This document shows positions 41,039 to 49,875 of a stretch of 64,000 nt of DNA, one piece after another. The position numbers and the translations under genes were made by a program. A model generated the notes under the pieces. That model worked only from the letters and a program-made list of their open reading frames with translations, ran no database searches and had not been told where the DNA came from. The stretch's first letter is position 1. Every line of letters begins with the position of its first letter. This DNA comes from JAWKXU01 sp964468045 (GTDB taxonomy: Bacteria > Pseudomonadota > Alphaproteobacteria > Sphingomonadales > Sphingomonadaceae): NCBI GenBank assembly GCA_964468045.1, contig CAYXTO010000006.1:116625-180624 (forward strand), read 5' to 3'.

Positions 41039-41838
41039 GTGGATTGATGGCGGGCAAGCGCGGGCTCATCATGGGCCTGGCCAATGACAAATCGCTGGCC
41101 TGGGGAATCGCCCAGAAGCTGCGAGAACATGGCGCGGAACTGGCCTTTTCCTATCAGGGCGAAGCTCTGGCCAAGCGGGTGCTGCCGCTGGCGCAAAGCC
41201 TGGGCTCCGATTTCCTGATCGATTGCGACGTTTCGGACATGGCGGCGCTGGACCGGACCTTCGAGACGATCCGCACCCGCTGGGACAGCCTGGATTTCGT
41301 GGTTCATGCGATCGGTTTCTCCGACAAGAACGAGCTGCGCGGGAAATATGTCGACACCAGCCTCGAGAATTTCCTGATGACCATGAACATCTCCGCCTAC
41401 TCGCTGGTCGCCGTCACCAAGCGGGCGCGGGAGATGATGGGATCGGGCGGATCGATCCTGACCCTGACCTACTACGGCGCGGAAAAGGTGGTCCCTCATT
41501 ACAACGTGATGGGCGTCGCGAAGTCCGCGCTGGAAACCAGCGTCAAATATCTCGCCAACGATCTGGGGCCGGACAATATCCGCGTGAACGCAATCTCGGC
41601 CGGGCCGATCAAGACGCTGGCCGCCAGCGGCATCGGCGATTTCCGCTATATCCTCAAATGGAACGAGTTGAACGCGCCGCTGCGCCGCAATGTCACCATC
41701 GAGGATGTCGGCGGTGCGGCACTCTACCTGCTGTCAGACCTGTCATCCGGGGTGACCGGGGAAATCCATCATGTCGATGCGGGCTACAATCTGGTCGGGA
41801 TGAAGCAGGAAGACGCCCCGGATATTTCGCTGGTGTGA
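41035..41838 (+). CDS. fabI: Enoyl-[acyl-carrier-protein] reductase (NADH)
   Basis: The 267-residue protein has the divergent glycine site GLANDKSLAWGIAQKL, and the FabI Tyr/Lys pair in YYGAEKVVPHYNVMGVAKSA. SAGPIKTLAASGIGDF is the substrate loop. It carries out the last step of fatty acid elongation with NADH. The start overlaps the YihY stop (ATGA). It is the target of triclosan and isoniazid-like inhibitors in other species. Confidence 0.95.
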   Translation: MSGLMAGKRGLIMGLANDKSLAWGIAQKLREHGAELAFSYQGEALAKRVLPLAQSLGSDFLIDCDVSDMAALDRTFETIRTRWDSLDFVVHAIGFSDKNELRGKYVDTSLENFLMTMNISAYSLVAVTKRAREMMGSGGSILTLTYYGAEKVVPHYNVMGVAKSALETSVKYLANDLGPDNIRVNAISAGPIKTLAASGIGDFRYILKWNELNAPLRRNVTIEDVGGAALYLLSDLSSGVTGEIHHVDAGYNLVGMKQEDAPDISLV

Positions 41839-41919
41839 TCGCACGGCGGGGTCTTGCCCGTATGCATTATAGTGTGTTCATGATACGTTCCCTCTCTGCG
41901 ATTCGGGAAAGAACGAGCG

Positions 41920-42333
41920 ATGCGAACAGGCGGATGCCAATGCGGCGAGATCCGGTATCGGGCGGAAGGTGATCCGCTCCATCATGCGCTGTGCCATTGT
42001 GCCGATTGCCGCGCATCGGCGGGAGCGCCGGCGGTGGCCTGGCTGGCCTTTCCCGAAGCCGCTCTCACGATAACCAGCGGCAGTCCTTCCGTTTACGAGG
42101 GCCGCGATGGCGCGCGGCGGCAATTCTGCCCCAAATGCGGCACCGGCCTGATCTATACCAATGCGGAGATGCTGCCCGGGATCGTGGACATCCAGTCCGC
42201 CACGCTGGACGATCCGGCCGCCGATGCGCCTGCCGTCCAGATCCAATGCGCCGAACGTCTCGAATGGATGATCAGGCTGGACGCGATGCCGGAATTCGCA
42301 CGCTATCCGGCGGCTGACGAAGGGTCCGCCTAG
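41920..42333 (+). CDS. GFA-family zinc protein (glutathione-dependent formaldehyde-activating-like)
   Basis: The 137-residue protein contains GGCQCGEIRY, then CHCADCRASAGAPAVAWLAF (cysteines at 6, 8, 25, 27, 30) and FCPKCGTGLIY. These are the zinc-binding cysteines of the GFA/DUF636 fold; only a few members activate formaldehyde, and most are unassigned. Its TAG overlaps the wecC stop (CTAG, convergent). Confidence 0.85.
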   Translation: MRTGGCQCGEIRYRAEGDPLHHALCHCADCRASAGAPAVAWLAFPEAALTITSGSPSVYEGRDGARRQFCPKCGTGLIYTNAEMLPGIVDIQSATLDDPAADAPAVQIQCAERLEWMIRLDAMPEFARYPAADEGSA

Positions 42334-43637
42334 CTCGCCCGGCGCAGGGCATGGTCGACGTCGGCATCCAGCGCCGGCTGATCCGGCCAGATACCGCGCG
42401 TGTCGTACACGATCTTGTTCGCCCGTTCCGCCAGCGGCACCGATTTGAACACGTCGTGATCGACCAGCACGATCAGGATATCGCAATCCTCCAGCGCGCT
42501 ATCGACATCGATCAGCCTCGCGCCCGTATCGGTGAACTCCACCGGCAAGCGCGCGGTATAGGGCTCCACCACATGGATGCGGCTGCCGAAGCGCCGGGCC
42601 AGGGTGCCGGCGACCAGCCGGGCGGGGCTTTCGCGGAAATCGTCGATATTGGCCTTGAAGGCCAGGCCGAGGCAGGCGACCTTCCGGTCGGGATGCGCTT
42701 CGACCAGCGCGCTCGCCCGGGCGATGACATGGTGGATCTTGCCGTCGTTCACCCCCCGTGCGGTGCGGATCAGCGGGGTCTGCTCGGGCGCGCCATGCAC
42801 GATGAACCATGGGTCGACCGCGATGCAGTGGCCGCCCACACCCGGCCCGGGCTGCAGGATGTTGACGCGCGGATGCCGGTTGGCCAGCCGGATCACTTCC
42901 CACACATCGAGATCCATCGCATCGGCAATGATCGAAAGCTCGTTGGCGAAGGCGATATTGACGTCACGATAGGCGTTTTCGACCAGCTTGGTCATCTCGG
43001 CCGAGCGCGCATCGGTGGTCACGCAGGCGCCGCGCACGAAGCGCTTGTAGAAGGACAGCGCCTTGCGCGCGCAGCGCGGCGTGATCCCGCCGATCGAGCG
43101 GTCGTTGTTGGCCAGTTCTTCCAGGATTCGCCCGGGCAGCACCCGTTCCGGACAATAGGCGATCGAGACATCCGGCGTACCGGCACAAAGCCCCGGCAGT
43201 TTGAGATCGGGCCGTTCCGCCGCGATCATGTCGCGCATCTGTTCGGTGGTGCCGACCGGCGAAGTGGATTCGAGGATCACCACATCCCCGCTTTTCAGCA
43301 CTTTCGCGACCTGGCGGGCGGCGGACAGCACATAGGAGATGTCGGGCGTATGATGCCCGTCCTTTTCAAACGGCGTCGGCACCGCGATTACGAACACGTC
43401 GGCGGGGGCGATGGCTGTCGAGGCGCGCAGCAGGCCGCGCTGCACCACGCCATGCACCAGGCCGTCCAGATCGACTTCCTCGATGTGGATCTCGCCCCGG
43501 TTGATCGTATCGACCACCGGCTGCGCCACATCCACGCCCAGCACCCGCATCCCCGCCCGGGCGATGATCGCGGCGGTGGGCAGGCCGATATAGCCAAGGC
43601 CGACGACACAGACTTCAGGCAATTCGCTTCCGCGCAT
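42330..43637 (-). CDS. wecC: UDP-N-acetyl-D-mannosamine dehydrogenase
   Basis: The 435-residue protein has the NAD site VVGLGYIGLPTAAIIARAGM and the UDP-sugar dehydrogenase catalytic loop PGPGVGGHCIAVDPWF (Cys). FVIAVPTPF and STSPVGTTEQM are conserved. Together with the next gene it makes UDP-ManNAcA from UDP-GlcNAc, for a cell surface polysaccharide. No glycosyltransferases lie next to the pair. Confidence 0.93.
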   Translation of the reverse strand: MRGSELPEVCVVGLGYIGLPTAAIIARAGMRVLGVDVAQPVVDTINRGEIHIEEVDLDGLVHGVVQRGLLRASTAIAPADVFVIAVPTPFEKDGHHTPDISYVLSAARQVAKVLKSGDVVILESTSPVGTTEQMRDMIAAERPDLKLPGLCAGTPDVSIAYCPERVLPGRILEELANNDRSIGGITPRCARKALSFYKRFVRGACVTTDARSAEMTKLVENAYRDVNIAFANELSIIADAMDLDVWEVIRLANRHPRVNILQPGPGVGGHCIAVDPWFIVHGAPEQTPLIRTARGVNDGKIHHVIARASALVEAHPDRKVACLGLAFKANIDDFRESPARLVAGTLARRFGSRIHVVEPYTARLPVEFTDTGARLIDVDSALEDCDILIVLVDHDVFKSVPLAERANKIVYDTRGIWPDQPALDADVDHALRRAS

Positions 43638-43719
43638 GGATGATCCTCGTTGCTGTCAGGATCGGCCATGCCGGAAAGGGGTAAATATTGCGGTAACGAA
43701 GGGGAATTCCCCCTACCGG

Positions 43720-44847
43720 TCAGGGGCGGCTCGCCAGCAATTCCACGATCCGGCCCACGCTCCGGCCGTCGCCGAACGGATTGTGGGCGCGCGCCATGTC
43801 CGCATAGGCTGCCTCGTCGTCCAGCAGGCGCGTCACTTCCTCGACGATCCGTCCACTATCCGTGCCGACCAGGCGCGCGGTGCCGGCAGCCACCCCTTCC
43901 GGGCGCTCGGTCGTCTCGCGCATCACCAGCACCGGCTTGCCCAGCGCGGGCGCTTCTTCCTGCACCCCGCCGCTGTCGCTCAGCATCAGATGGCAGATGT
44001 CGAGCAAGCGGGCGAAGTGCGGATAATCCAGCGGCTCGATCATCGCGACATTCGACAGACCCGCCAGGGCGCCATCCATCACCGCCCGCACATTGGGGTT
44101 GGGATGGACCGGGAAGATCAGGGCCACATCGTCGCGACGGGCAATCTCCCGGATCGCTGCGGCGATCGCTTCCAGCCCACCGCCGAAATTCTCCCGCCGG
44201 TGGCTGGTCACGCCGATGATCCGCTTGCCGCTGAAACGGGCCTCCAGTTCCGCCAGCCCGGCGGCGAGGGCCGGTTCCTGCCCGATCCGCCGGGTTATCC
44301 AGTGCAGCGCATCGATCACCGTATTGCCGGTGACATGGATGGTTTCCGGCGCGACATTCTCGCGCCGCAGGGCCTCGGCGGAGGTTTCGGTCGGCGCAAG
44401 ATGCAGCTTTGCGATCGTGCCGATGATCTTGCGATTGACCTCTTCCGGCCAAGGATGATGAATATCGCCGCTGCGCAGCCCCGCCTCGACATGCGCCACC
44501 GGGATCTTGCGATAATAGGCCGCCAGCGCCCCCGCCATGGCCGTAGCGGTATCGCCCTGCACCACCACCCAGTCCGGCTTTTCCGCATCCATGACCTGCC
44601 CGAGCCCGGAGAGGAGGTTGGCGGTCAGCATGTCCAGCGTCTGGCCCGGCTGCATGACAGCGAGATCGTGATCCGGCGTCAGGCCGGCGATCGCCAGCAC
44701 CTGATCCAGCATGTCGCGATGCTGGCCCGATACGCAGACTCGCGAGAGGAAGCGCGGATCGGCATCCAGCGCGTGGACGAGCGGGAACAGCTTGATCGCT
44801 TCCGGTCGGGTGCCGAAGATCGTGAGAATGCGCAGCGGGTCGGTCAT
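43720..44847 (-). CDS. wecB: UDP-N-acetylglucosamine 2-epimerase (non-hydrolysing)
   Basis: The start at 44847 has GAGG seven bases upstream and yields 375 residues. It has FGTRPEAIKLFPLVHAL, VSGQHRDML, GDTATAMAGAL, and HVEAGLRSGDIHHPWPEEVN, the hallmarks of WecB. SDSGGVQEEAPALGKP follows. It converts UDP-GlcNAc to UDP-ManNAc, the WecC substrate. Repeat copy B lies in the 143 bp before it. Confidence 0.95.
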   Translation of the reverse strand: MTDPLRILTIFGTRPEAIKLFPLVHALDADPRFLSRVCVSGQHRDMLDQVLAIAGLTPDHDLAVMQPGQTLDMLTANLLSGLGQVMDAEKPDWVVVQGDTATAMAGALAAYYRKIPVAHVEAGLRSGDIHHPWPEEVNRKIIGTIAKLHLAPTETSAEALRRENVAPETIHVTGNTVIDALHWITRRIGQEPALAAGLAELEARFSGKRIIGVTSHRRENFGGGLEAIAAAIREIARRDDVALIFPVHPNPNVRAVMDGALAGLSNVAMIEPLDYPHFARLLDICHLMLSDSGGVQEEAPALGKPVLVMRETTERPEGVAAGTARLVGTDSGRIVEEVTRLLDDEAAYADMARAHNPFGDGRSVGRIVELLASRP

Positions 44848-44862
44848 ATCCGCGCCTCTAGA

Positions 44863-44944
44863 GTGATTTCGAAGCAAGTGGAATCACTTGCTGACTCGGA
44901 AATCACGGAAAAGCAGGTGAATCCTAGGCTTGTTCCGGTTCAAC
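44863..44944 (+). repeat. Dispersed repeat, copy B (about 82 bp)
   Basis: It begins GTGATTTCGAAGCAAGTGGA, identical with copy A over about 50 bp, and then diverges at the AAGCAGGTGAATCCTAGGCT module. The outer (GTGATTTC/GAAATCAC) and inner (AGCAAGTG/CACTTGCT) stems are perfect. It lies between the hypothetical gene at 44991 and wecB, running against their direction. Confidence 0.85.
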
Positions 44945-44964
44945 TAGAACCGGAACAAGCCTAG
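44924..44964. repeat. 17-bp inverted repeat extending copy B
   Basis: CTAGGCTTGTTCCGGTT at 44924-44940 and AACCGGAACAAGCCTAG at 44948-44964 pair perfectly around a seven-base loop. It overlaps the distal part of copy B. It may be a bidirectional hairpin ending the upstream gene. Confidence 0.8.
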
Positions 44965-44990
44965 CGCGGAATGGTTAAGAGGCGATTGGC

Positions 44991-45545
44991 CTATTGATCC
45001 GCGCTGGTCTCCGGCGCGACCTCACCCTGGGCCGCTTGCTGCTCGGCCGCCTGGCGCGCCTCATGCTCCTTCTCGATCTCCTCGACGCGCGACTGCTCGG
45101 CCGCGGCTTCTTCCTCCAGCGTGGACAGCCGCTTCTCGCGTTCCTGTTCGATCAATTGCCCGAACTGCAGCGCGGAGCTCTGCTTCTTTTCCGCATAGGC
45201 CGCATTGATCAGCTTCTGGGAGCAGCCGGTCCATCCGCCATCGCCCACCGGCGAGCAGGAATTCGTGCCGAAATTGCCGACCGTTTCATAGGCTGTCACC
45301 CGCTCGGTCCATGCCTTGTTGGCCACGTCCTCGCTCATGCGAAGCTCTTCGGGAATGCGGAAGCGTTCGCTTTCGTCCTTGCGGGCGCAGACCGTGATTT
45401 CGTTGCCGGTCGACTCCGGGCAGACATCGTCGCCATAGATGATCAGCTGGTTGACCCGGTAATCGGCATCCTGCGCCGCAGCGGGCGTGGCCGGAACGAG
45501 CGCGGCCGAAGCGGCAAGAAATCCGATGGGGATCAGGCGTTGCAT
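44991..45545 (-). CDS. Secreted hypothetical protein with coiled-coil tail
   Basis: The 184-residue protein has a signal peptide ending around ATPAAAQD. A cysteine-bearing block reads IIYGDDVCPESTGNEITVCA and then ERFRIPEELR. This ITVCAR-type pattern, ending in RIP, recurs in short secreted proteins of sphingomonads as far as I recall (not verified). A Glu-rich coiled coil (EKRLSTLEEEAAAEQSRVEE) closes it. The function is unknown. It is upstream of wecB on the same strand, but repeat B separates them. Confidence 0.65.
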   Translation of the reverse strand: MQRLIPIGFLAASAALVPATPAAAQDADYRVNQLIIYGDDVCPESTGNEITVCARKDESERFRIPEELRMSEDVANKAWTERVTAYETVGNFGTNSCSPVGDGGWTGCSQKLINAAYAEKKQSSALQFGQLIEQEREKRLSTLEEEAAAEQSRVEEIEKEHEARQAAEQQAAQGEVAPETSADQ

Positions 45546-45644
45546 GGTCTTGTCTCCGTTGCGGGCACGGCCCGCCTTTCACAATAGGCGCCTTTCGGCT
45601 GAATTACGCATGAAGCAGCGAAAAATATCCCGCCTTGCGCTGCA

Positions 45645-46163
45645 TCAAACCCTTTCCGCCAGCCGAATGGCCAGACGGCAACCGAGCCGGATCGCACCCG
45701 ACAGCAGCGGATAGGCAGGCGCCCGTTCCGCCCCCGCCGCCAGCGCGGCGTCGCGGTGGGCCTGCTCGTCCGCGCGGAATTCCTCGATCATCCCGGCCAG
45801 TTCCGGATCATCCCCACCTTCCAGCTGCTCCAGCTGGCGGGTATAGTGGCGGTCTATCTCCTCTTCCACCGCGGCCGTGCAGGCCATCGCCGCCTCCGGA
45901 CCGATCAGCGCGGTCGCGGCGCCGAGCGCATAGCCGGCGGCGGACCATAGCGGCCGGAGCGCGGTGGGCCGCACACCGCGCCGCGCCATCAGCGCATCGA
46001 ACCGGCTGAGGTGATCCTCCTCCTGCCGCGCCATGGCGGCGATATCGGCGGCATGGGGGCCGCTGCTGCCAAGCACGGCCAGCTGGCCTCCATAGATGCG
46101 GGTGGCACCGAACTCCCCGGCCTGGTCGACACGGATCATCCGGTCGGTTTCAGATTTGCGCAT
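45645..46163 (-). CDS. coq7: Demethoxyubiquinone hydroxylase
   Basis: The 172-residue protein has di-iron ligands in VDQAGEFGATRIY (Glu), ARQEEDHLSRF (ExxH), and EFRADEQAHRDAAL (ExxH). It hydroxylates the penultimate ubiquinone precursor. Its start lies inside the dsbB tail (14-bp overlap), so the two are coupled. Ubiquinone also reoxidises DsbB, which may explain their pairing (inference). Confidence 0.93.
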   Translation of the reverse strand: MRKSETDRMIRVDQAGEFGATRIYGGQLAVLGSSGPHAADIAAMARQEEDHLSRFDALMARRGVRPTALRPLWSAAGYALGAATALIGPEAAMACTAAVEEEIDRHYTRQLEQLEGGDDPELAGMIEEFRADEQAHRDAALAAGAERAPAYPLLSGAIRLGCRLAIRLAERV

Positions 46164-46632
46164 CGCCCTTCCTCAGCAGCAGCCACCCGATCGCCGCCGC
46201 GGCGGCGGTGGAGAGCAGGAAGTTCCAGCCTGCCAGAGAAATCCCGAAAAGGCTCCATGGAATTTCATCGCAGCGGACGAGCGGCGCATCCATGATCGCC
46301 GCCAGCGGATCGCCATCGCCCAACGCAGGCGAAGCGCAGGCCGTCAACCCTTCCCACCAGCCATATTCCACCCCGGCGTGAAACCCGCCGATCAGGCCGG
46401 ACACAAGGATGGCAAGAGCGGCCAGAGCGACCCATAAACGGGGCTGAGCGGCACCGAGAGCGACCACAGCCAGCCCGATCGCCGCGAAATGGGGATAGCG
46501 CTGCCACCAGCACATCTCGCAAGGGTAAAGCCCGAAACCATATTGGCCGAGATAGGCCCCGGCGAGCAGGAAGGCCGGAACGCCGAGCGCGAGAAGGCGC
46601 GCCCATTGCAGACGGGCAATATTGCCGGTCAT
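46150..46632 (-). CDS. dsbB: Disulfide bond formation protein B
   Basis: The 160-residue protein has four membrane helices. The first periplasmic loop carries CEMC at residues 38-41, and the second carries Cys-99 and Cys-121, the pairs that reoxidise DsbA using quinone. It starts six bases after ctpA and overlaps coq7. Confidence 0.9.
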   Translation of the reverse strand: MTGNIARLQWARLLALGVPAFLLAGAYLGQYGFGLYPCEMCWWQRYPHFAAIGLAVVALGAAQPRLWVALAALAILVSGLIGGFHAGVEYGWWEGLTACASPALGDGDPLAAIMDAPLVRCDEIPWSLFGISLAGWNFLLSTAAAAAIGWLLLRKGDAQI

Positions 46633-46638
46633 CGCCGC

Positions 46639-47973
46639 CTATTTCGCCGTGAGCTGGGCGCCGTTGGTGCGGCGCAACGTCTCAAGCGCATAATGCAGCT
46701 GGAAATCCTCGATGCCCTGCTTCTTCAGTTCCTCCGGCGTGGCCGCGAAGCGGGGATCCTGCTTGGTGTCGGCTTCCAGCTCCCGGTCGTCGAGATTGAC
46801 CTCGTTCACCAGATGCCGGCGCAGGTCGGATTCGCGGTAGCGCAGCTTGGCCCGCGCGACCCGGTCCGGATCGGAAAGCTGCGGCACGGTGATGTCCGGC
46901 TCGATCCCGCCTTCCTGGACCGAGCGCCCGCCCGGCGTGTAATACCGCGCGGTGGTGAGCTTGATCGCGCTGTCGCGGGTGAGCGGCAGCAAGGTCTGCA
47001 CGCTGCCCTTGCCGAAGCTGCGTTCGCCCATCACCAGCGCGCGATGGCGATCCTGCAAGGCGCCCGCGACGATCTCGGAGGCCGAAGCGGAGCCGGCATC
47101 GATCAGCACCACCATCGGGATGCCCGCGGCCGCATCGCCCTTGTAGACGGTTTCCGCATTGTAGACCGCATTTTCCCGCTTGATCCGGCCGCGCTGCGAC
47201 ACGATCACCCCGTCCGAAAGGAACAGGTCCGAAAGGGCGACCGCCTCATCCAGCGAGCCGCCGGGATTGGAGCGCAGGTCCAGCACGATGCCGGTGAGCT
47301 TGCCGCCCGCCTTCCTGCGCAATTCCTTGATGGCGTCGTTCACGTTCCTGCCGACGTTGCGCGAGAATTCATTGACCGTGATCAGGCCGACCCGCCCCGG
47401 CTTGAGATCGGAGGTGACCGGCTCCAGCGTGATCACCCCGCGCGTCACGGTGAGGTCGAACGGCTCGTCCCGGCCGGCCCGGAAGATGGTGAGGCGGATG
47501 TCGGTCCCGGCCTCGCCCCGCATCCGGCTGACCGCCTCATCCAGTTCGAGGCCATAGATCAATTGCCCGTCGAGATGGGTGATGTAGTCGCCCGCCTTGA
47601 CCCCGGCCTGCTCCGCCGGGCTGCCGCGCATCGGCGAGATGACCTTGACCGCGCCTTCGCTGGTCGTGACCGACAGGCCGAGGCCGGAATAATTGCCGTC
47701 GATCATCGTCTCCAGGCGCTGCAACGAAGCGCCGTCGAGATAGGTGGAATGCGGATCGAGCGCGGCCAGCATCCCTTCGATCGCGCCGCGCACCAGGACC
47801 TCGTCCTCCACCTCGTCGACATAGCTGGCCTTGATCCGCTGATAGGTGGCGAACAGCTTGCCGAACTGGGGCGCGGCGCGGCCCTCCACGGCGGCGAGGC
47901 CGGCAGTGGTGACCGGAAGCAGCGCGACGGCGCTGACAAGCGCGGCGGAACGCAGGAGTGCGGCAATTTTCAT
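46639..47973 (-). CDS. ctpA: Carboxy-terminal processing protease (S41)
   Basis: The 444-residue protein has a signal sequence, then a PDZ domain at about 85-175 (VISPMRGSPAEQAGVKAGDY) and the peptidase domain. The Ser is in AGSASASEIVAGAL and the Lys in GERSFGKGSVQTLLPL, the catalytic dyad. It processes or degrades periplasmic proteins, and LytM-type regulators such as the envC product upstream are plausible partners. It begins 79 bp after the envC stop. Confidence 0.93.
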   Translation of the reverse strand: MKIAALLRSAALVSAVALLPVTTAGLAAVEGRAAPQFGKLFATYQRIKASYVDEVEDEVLVRGAIEGMLAALDPHSTYLDGASLQRLETMIDGNYSGLGLSVTTSEGAVKVISPMRGSPAEQAGVKAGDYITHLDGQLIYGLELDEAVSRMRGEAGTDIRLTIFRAGRDEPFDLTVTRGVITLEPVTSDLKPGRVGLITVNEFSRNVGRNVNDAIKELRRKAGGKLTGIVLDLRSNPGGSLDEAVALSDLFLSDGVIVSQRGRIKRENAVYNAETVYKGDAAAGIPMVVLIDAGSASASEIVAGALQDRHRALVMGERSFGKGSVQTLLPLTRDSAIKLTTARYYTPGGRSVQEGGIEPDITVPQLSDPDRVARAKLRYRESDLRRHLVNEVNLDDRELEADTKQDPRFAATPEELKKQGIEDFQLHYALETLRRTNGAQLTAK

Positions 47974-48052
47974 GAGACGCTCCTATCGCTTCCCGGCGAT
48001 GAACGCCAGATGAGGATTGCGATCCGGCCGCGGCCGGGGCGGATATTTTCCC

Positions 48053-49273
48053 CTACCCCAGATATTCCAGCGGATTGACCGGAACGGTTCCGCGCCGCAA
48101 TTCCAGCGTCACCACCGGCCGCCCCGGCCCCGCCACGCCGAGCGAAGTGCCCGGCACGAGGCTTTCGCCCACCGTCACATCGACCCGGGCAAGGCCGGTG
48201 ACGAGGCTGGTCCAGCCGCCGTCATGCTCGATGATCACGATCCGGTCATAGCCGCGATACGGCCCGGCAAAGGCGACCCGCCCGCCCGCCGGCGCCACGA
48301 CCTGCGCGAGGCCGCGCGGCGCGAGGCTGATGCCTTCGCTGCGCAGACCGGACTGGGAGACCGCCCCGAAGCCCGACAATATCCGGCCCATCACCGGCAG
48401 CTGATAATCCGGCGGCGCGGCGGCGGCGGTGAGGGCAGGCGACGGTTCGGCATCGGCCATCACCCGGGATTCGGCGGGCCGGACCGGGCGGATGATCGGC
48501 CCCGGCAGGGCGGCGAGCCGCTTGCGCATGGCGCCCGCCTGCTCCAGCCGCCCGATCAGCCCATCGAGATCCTGCGCATCTTCCGCCAGGGCCAGCGCGC
48601 GATCCGCCTCGCGCGCCGCCACCCCGCTCGCTTCCCGCGATTCGAGGCGCTGCCTGGCTTCCAGCGCGGCAAGCTGCTTGCGCCGCGCTGTCCATTGCTC
48701 CTCGCTGGCCCGGAGGCCGGCGATGGCTTGCCGGGCCTCCTGCTGCAGGGCGCGGCTGCGCGCGATCTCGCCGCGCAGGTCGGCGGTGCGCCGTTCGACC
48801 TGGGGGATGGTGGAAGCAAGCACCGCGCGCAGATGCACCGTCTCCTTGAGCGAACCGGGCTGAAGCACCGAAAGGGCGAGCGGCCGGCGCGACAGATTCT
48901 GCAAGGCGGCGGTGAGCCGCACCACCGGTTTCTGCTTGCTGGCGAGCCGCGCCCGCAGCACGCCGCGCTGGCGATCGATCAGGGCAAGGCGCGCTTCGCC
49001 GGCGGCGATCGCCACCTCCGAATGCTGGATGCGGGCCGCCAGCGCTGCGGCTTCCTGCGCGGTCCGCTCAGCCGCCTGCGTGGTCTGCGCCGCGCGCCGC
49101 TCGAGAAGGGCCGCCCGCTGGCTCGCCGCCTTCTCCTCCGCCACCGCCCGGGCCAGAGCGGCGCGCGTTTCATCCGCATCGGCATAATCCGCCGCGCGCT
49201 GGGCGGACACCACCCCGGATCCCAGCGCGATCGCCGCAAGGCCCGGGGCAAGAAGACGGAGACGACGCGTCAT
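48053..49273 (-). CDS. envC: EnvC-like murein hydrolase activator
   Basis: The start at 49273 has AGGGTGA upstream and gives 406 residues; the longer frame from 49426 overlaps rlmH. A signal peptide (LAAIALGSGVVSAQR) is followed by two long coiled-coil stretches (residues 25-110 and 160-240), then a LytM domain at about 320-405. The zinc ligands of active LytM enzymes (H...D and HxH) are absent in this domain, as in EnvC proteins that activate amidases. It is near ctpA and rlmH in the usual order. Confidence 0.85.
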   Translation of the reverse strand: MTRRLRLLAPGLAAIALGSGVVSAQRAADYADADETRAALARAVAEEKAASQRAALLERRAAQTTQAAERTAQEAAALAARIQHSEVAIAAGEARLALIDRQRGVLRARLASKQKPVVRLTAALQNLSRRPLALSVLQPGSLKETVHLRAVLASTIPQVERRTADLRGEIARSRALQQEARQAIAGLRASEEQWTARRKQLAALEARQRLESREASGVAAREADRALALAEDAQDLDGLIGRLEQAGAMRKRLAALPGPIIRPVRPAESRVMADAEPSPALTAAAAPPDYQLPVMGRILSGFGAVSQSGLRSEGISLAPRGLAQVVAPAGGRVAFAGPYRGYDRIVIIEHDGGWTSLVTGLARVDVTVGESLVPGTSLGVAGPGRPVVTLELRRGTVPVNPLEYLG

Positions 49274-49277
49274 GACG

Positions 49278-49700
49278 TCACCCTGCCCGATGATAGGGAT
49301 GGCCCGCAAGGATGCTTGTCGCGCGGAACAGCTGCTCCAGCAGCATCGCGCGCGCCAGCAGATGGGGCCATGTCGCCGCTCCGAACGCCAGCAACAGGTC
49401 GGCCCGGTCCCTTTCGGCCGCGGCATGGCCGTCGGCCGCGCCGATCAGGAAGCGGGTTTCCCGGATGCCGTCATCGCGCCAGCGCCCCAGCAGTTCGGCA
49501 AGCTCGGCCGAGCCGAGCTGCCTGCCCCGCTCGTCCAGCAGCACGGTGCGGAACGGAGCTTGCGGTTCGGGGATGGTGCCGCCCTTTTCGGGCAGCTCGG
49601 TAAGGGTGAGCGGCCAGCTGATCCGCCTGGCATAGCGCTCCACAAGATCGGCCTCGGGCGAGCGGCCGATCTTGCCCCGGGCGATGACGTGCAGCTTCAT
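49278..49700 (-). CDS. rlmH: 23S rRNA pseudouridine-1915 N3-methyltransferase
   Basis: The start at 49700 gives 140 residues. It begins MKLHVIARGKIGRSPEADLV, and has FLIGAADGHA and WPHLLARAMLLEQLFRATSI, the SPOUT knot of RlmH. It methylates Psi1915 in helix 69. It starts four bases before envC in the same operon. Confidence 0.92.
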   Translation of the reverse strand: MKLHVIARGKIGRSPEADLVERYARRISWPLTLTELPEKGGTIPEPQAPFRTVLLDERGRQLGSAELAELLGRWRDDGIRETRFLIGAADGHAAAERDRADLLLAFGAATWPHLLARAMLLEQLFRATSILAGHPYHRAG

Positions 49701-49875
49701 GAAGATGCGGCGCGGCCCGGCCGCGCGAAAGGCCCCGATGGCACGATTGTCATCCTCCACCCCGTCTCATCGCCCGATGCCAACAAAAGCGGGCCATGGG
49801 AAGCGGGAAGACGCCGCCTCCGTTTACGCCGGTCTCTGTCGCCCCGGCCGCCAGAACCGAGGCAAGTCCGGGCGG

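Noticed and set aside
48053..49273. Active LytM peptidase at the C-terminus of the envC product
   Set aside because: The zinc-binding His/Asp/HxH residues are missing; an amidase activator role is more likely.
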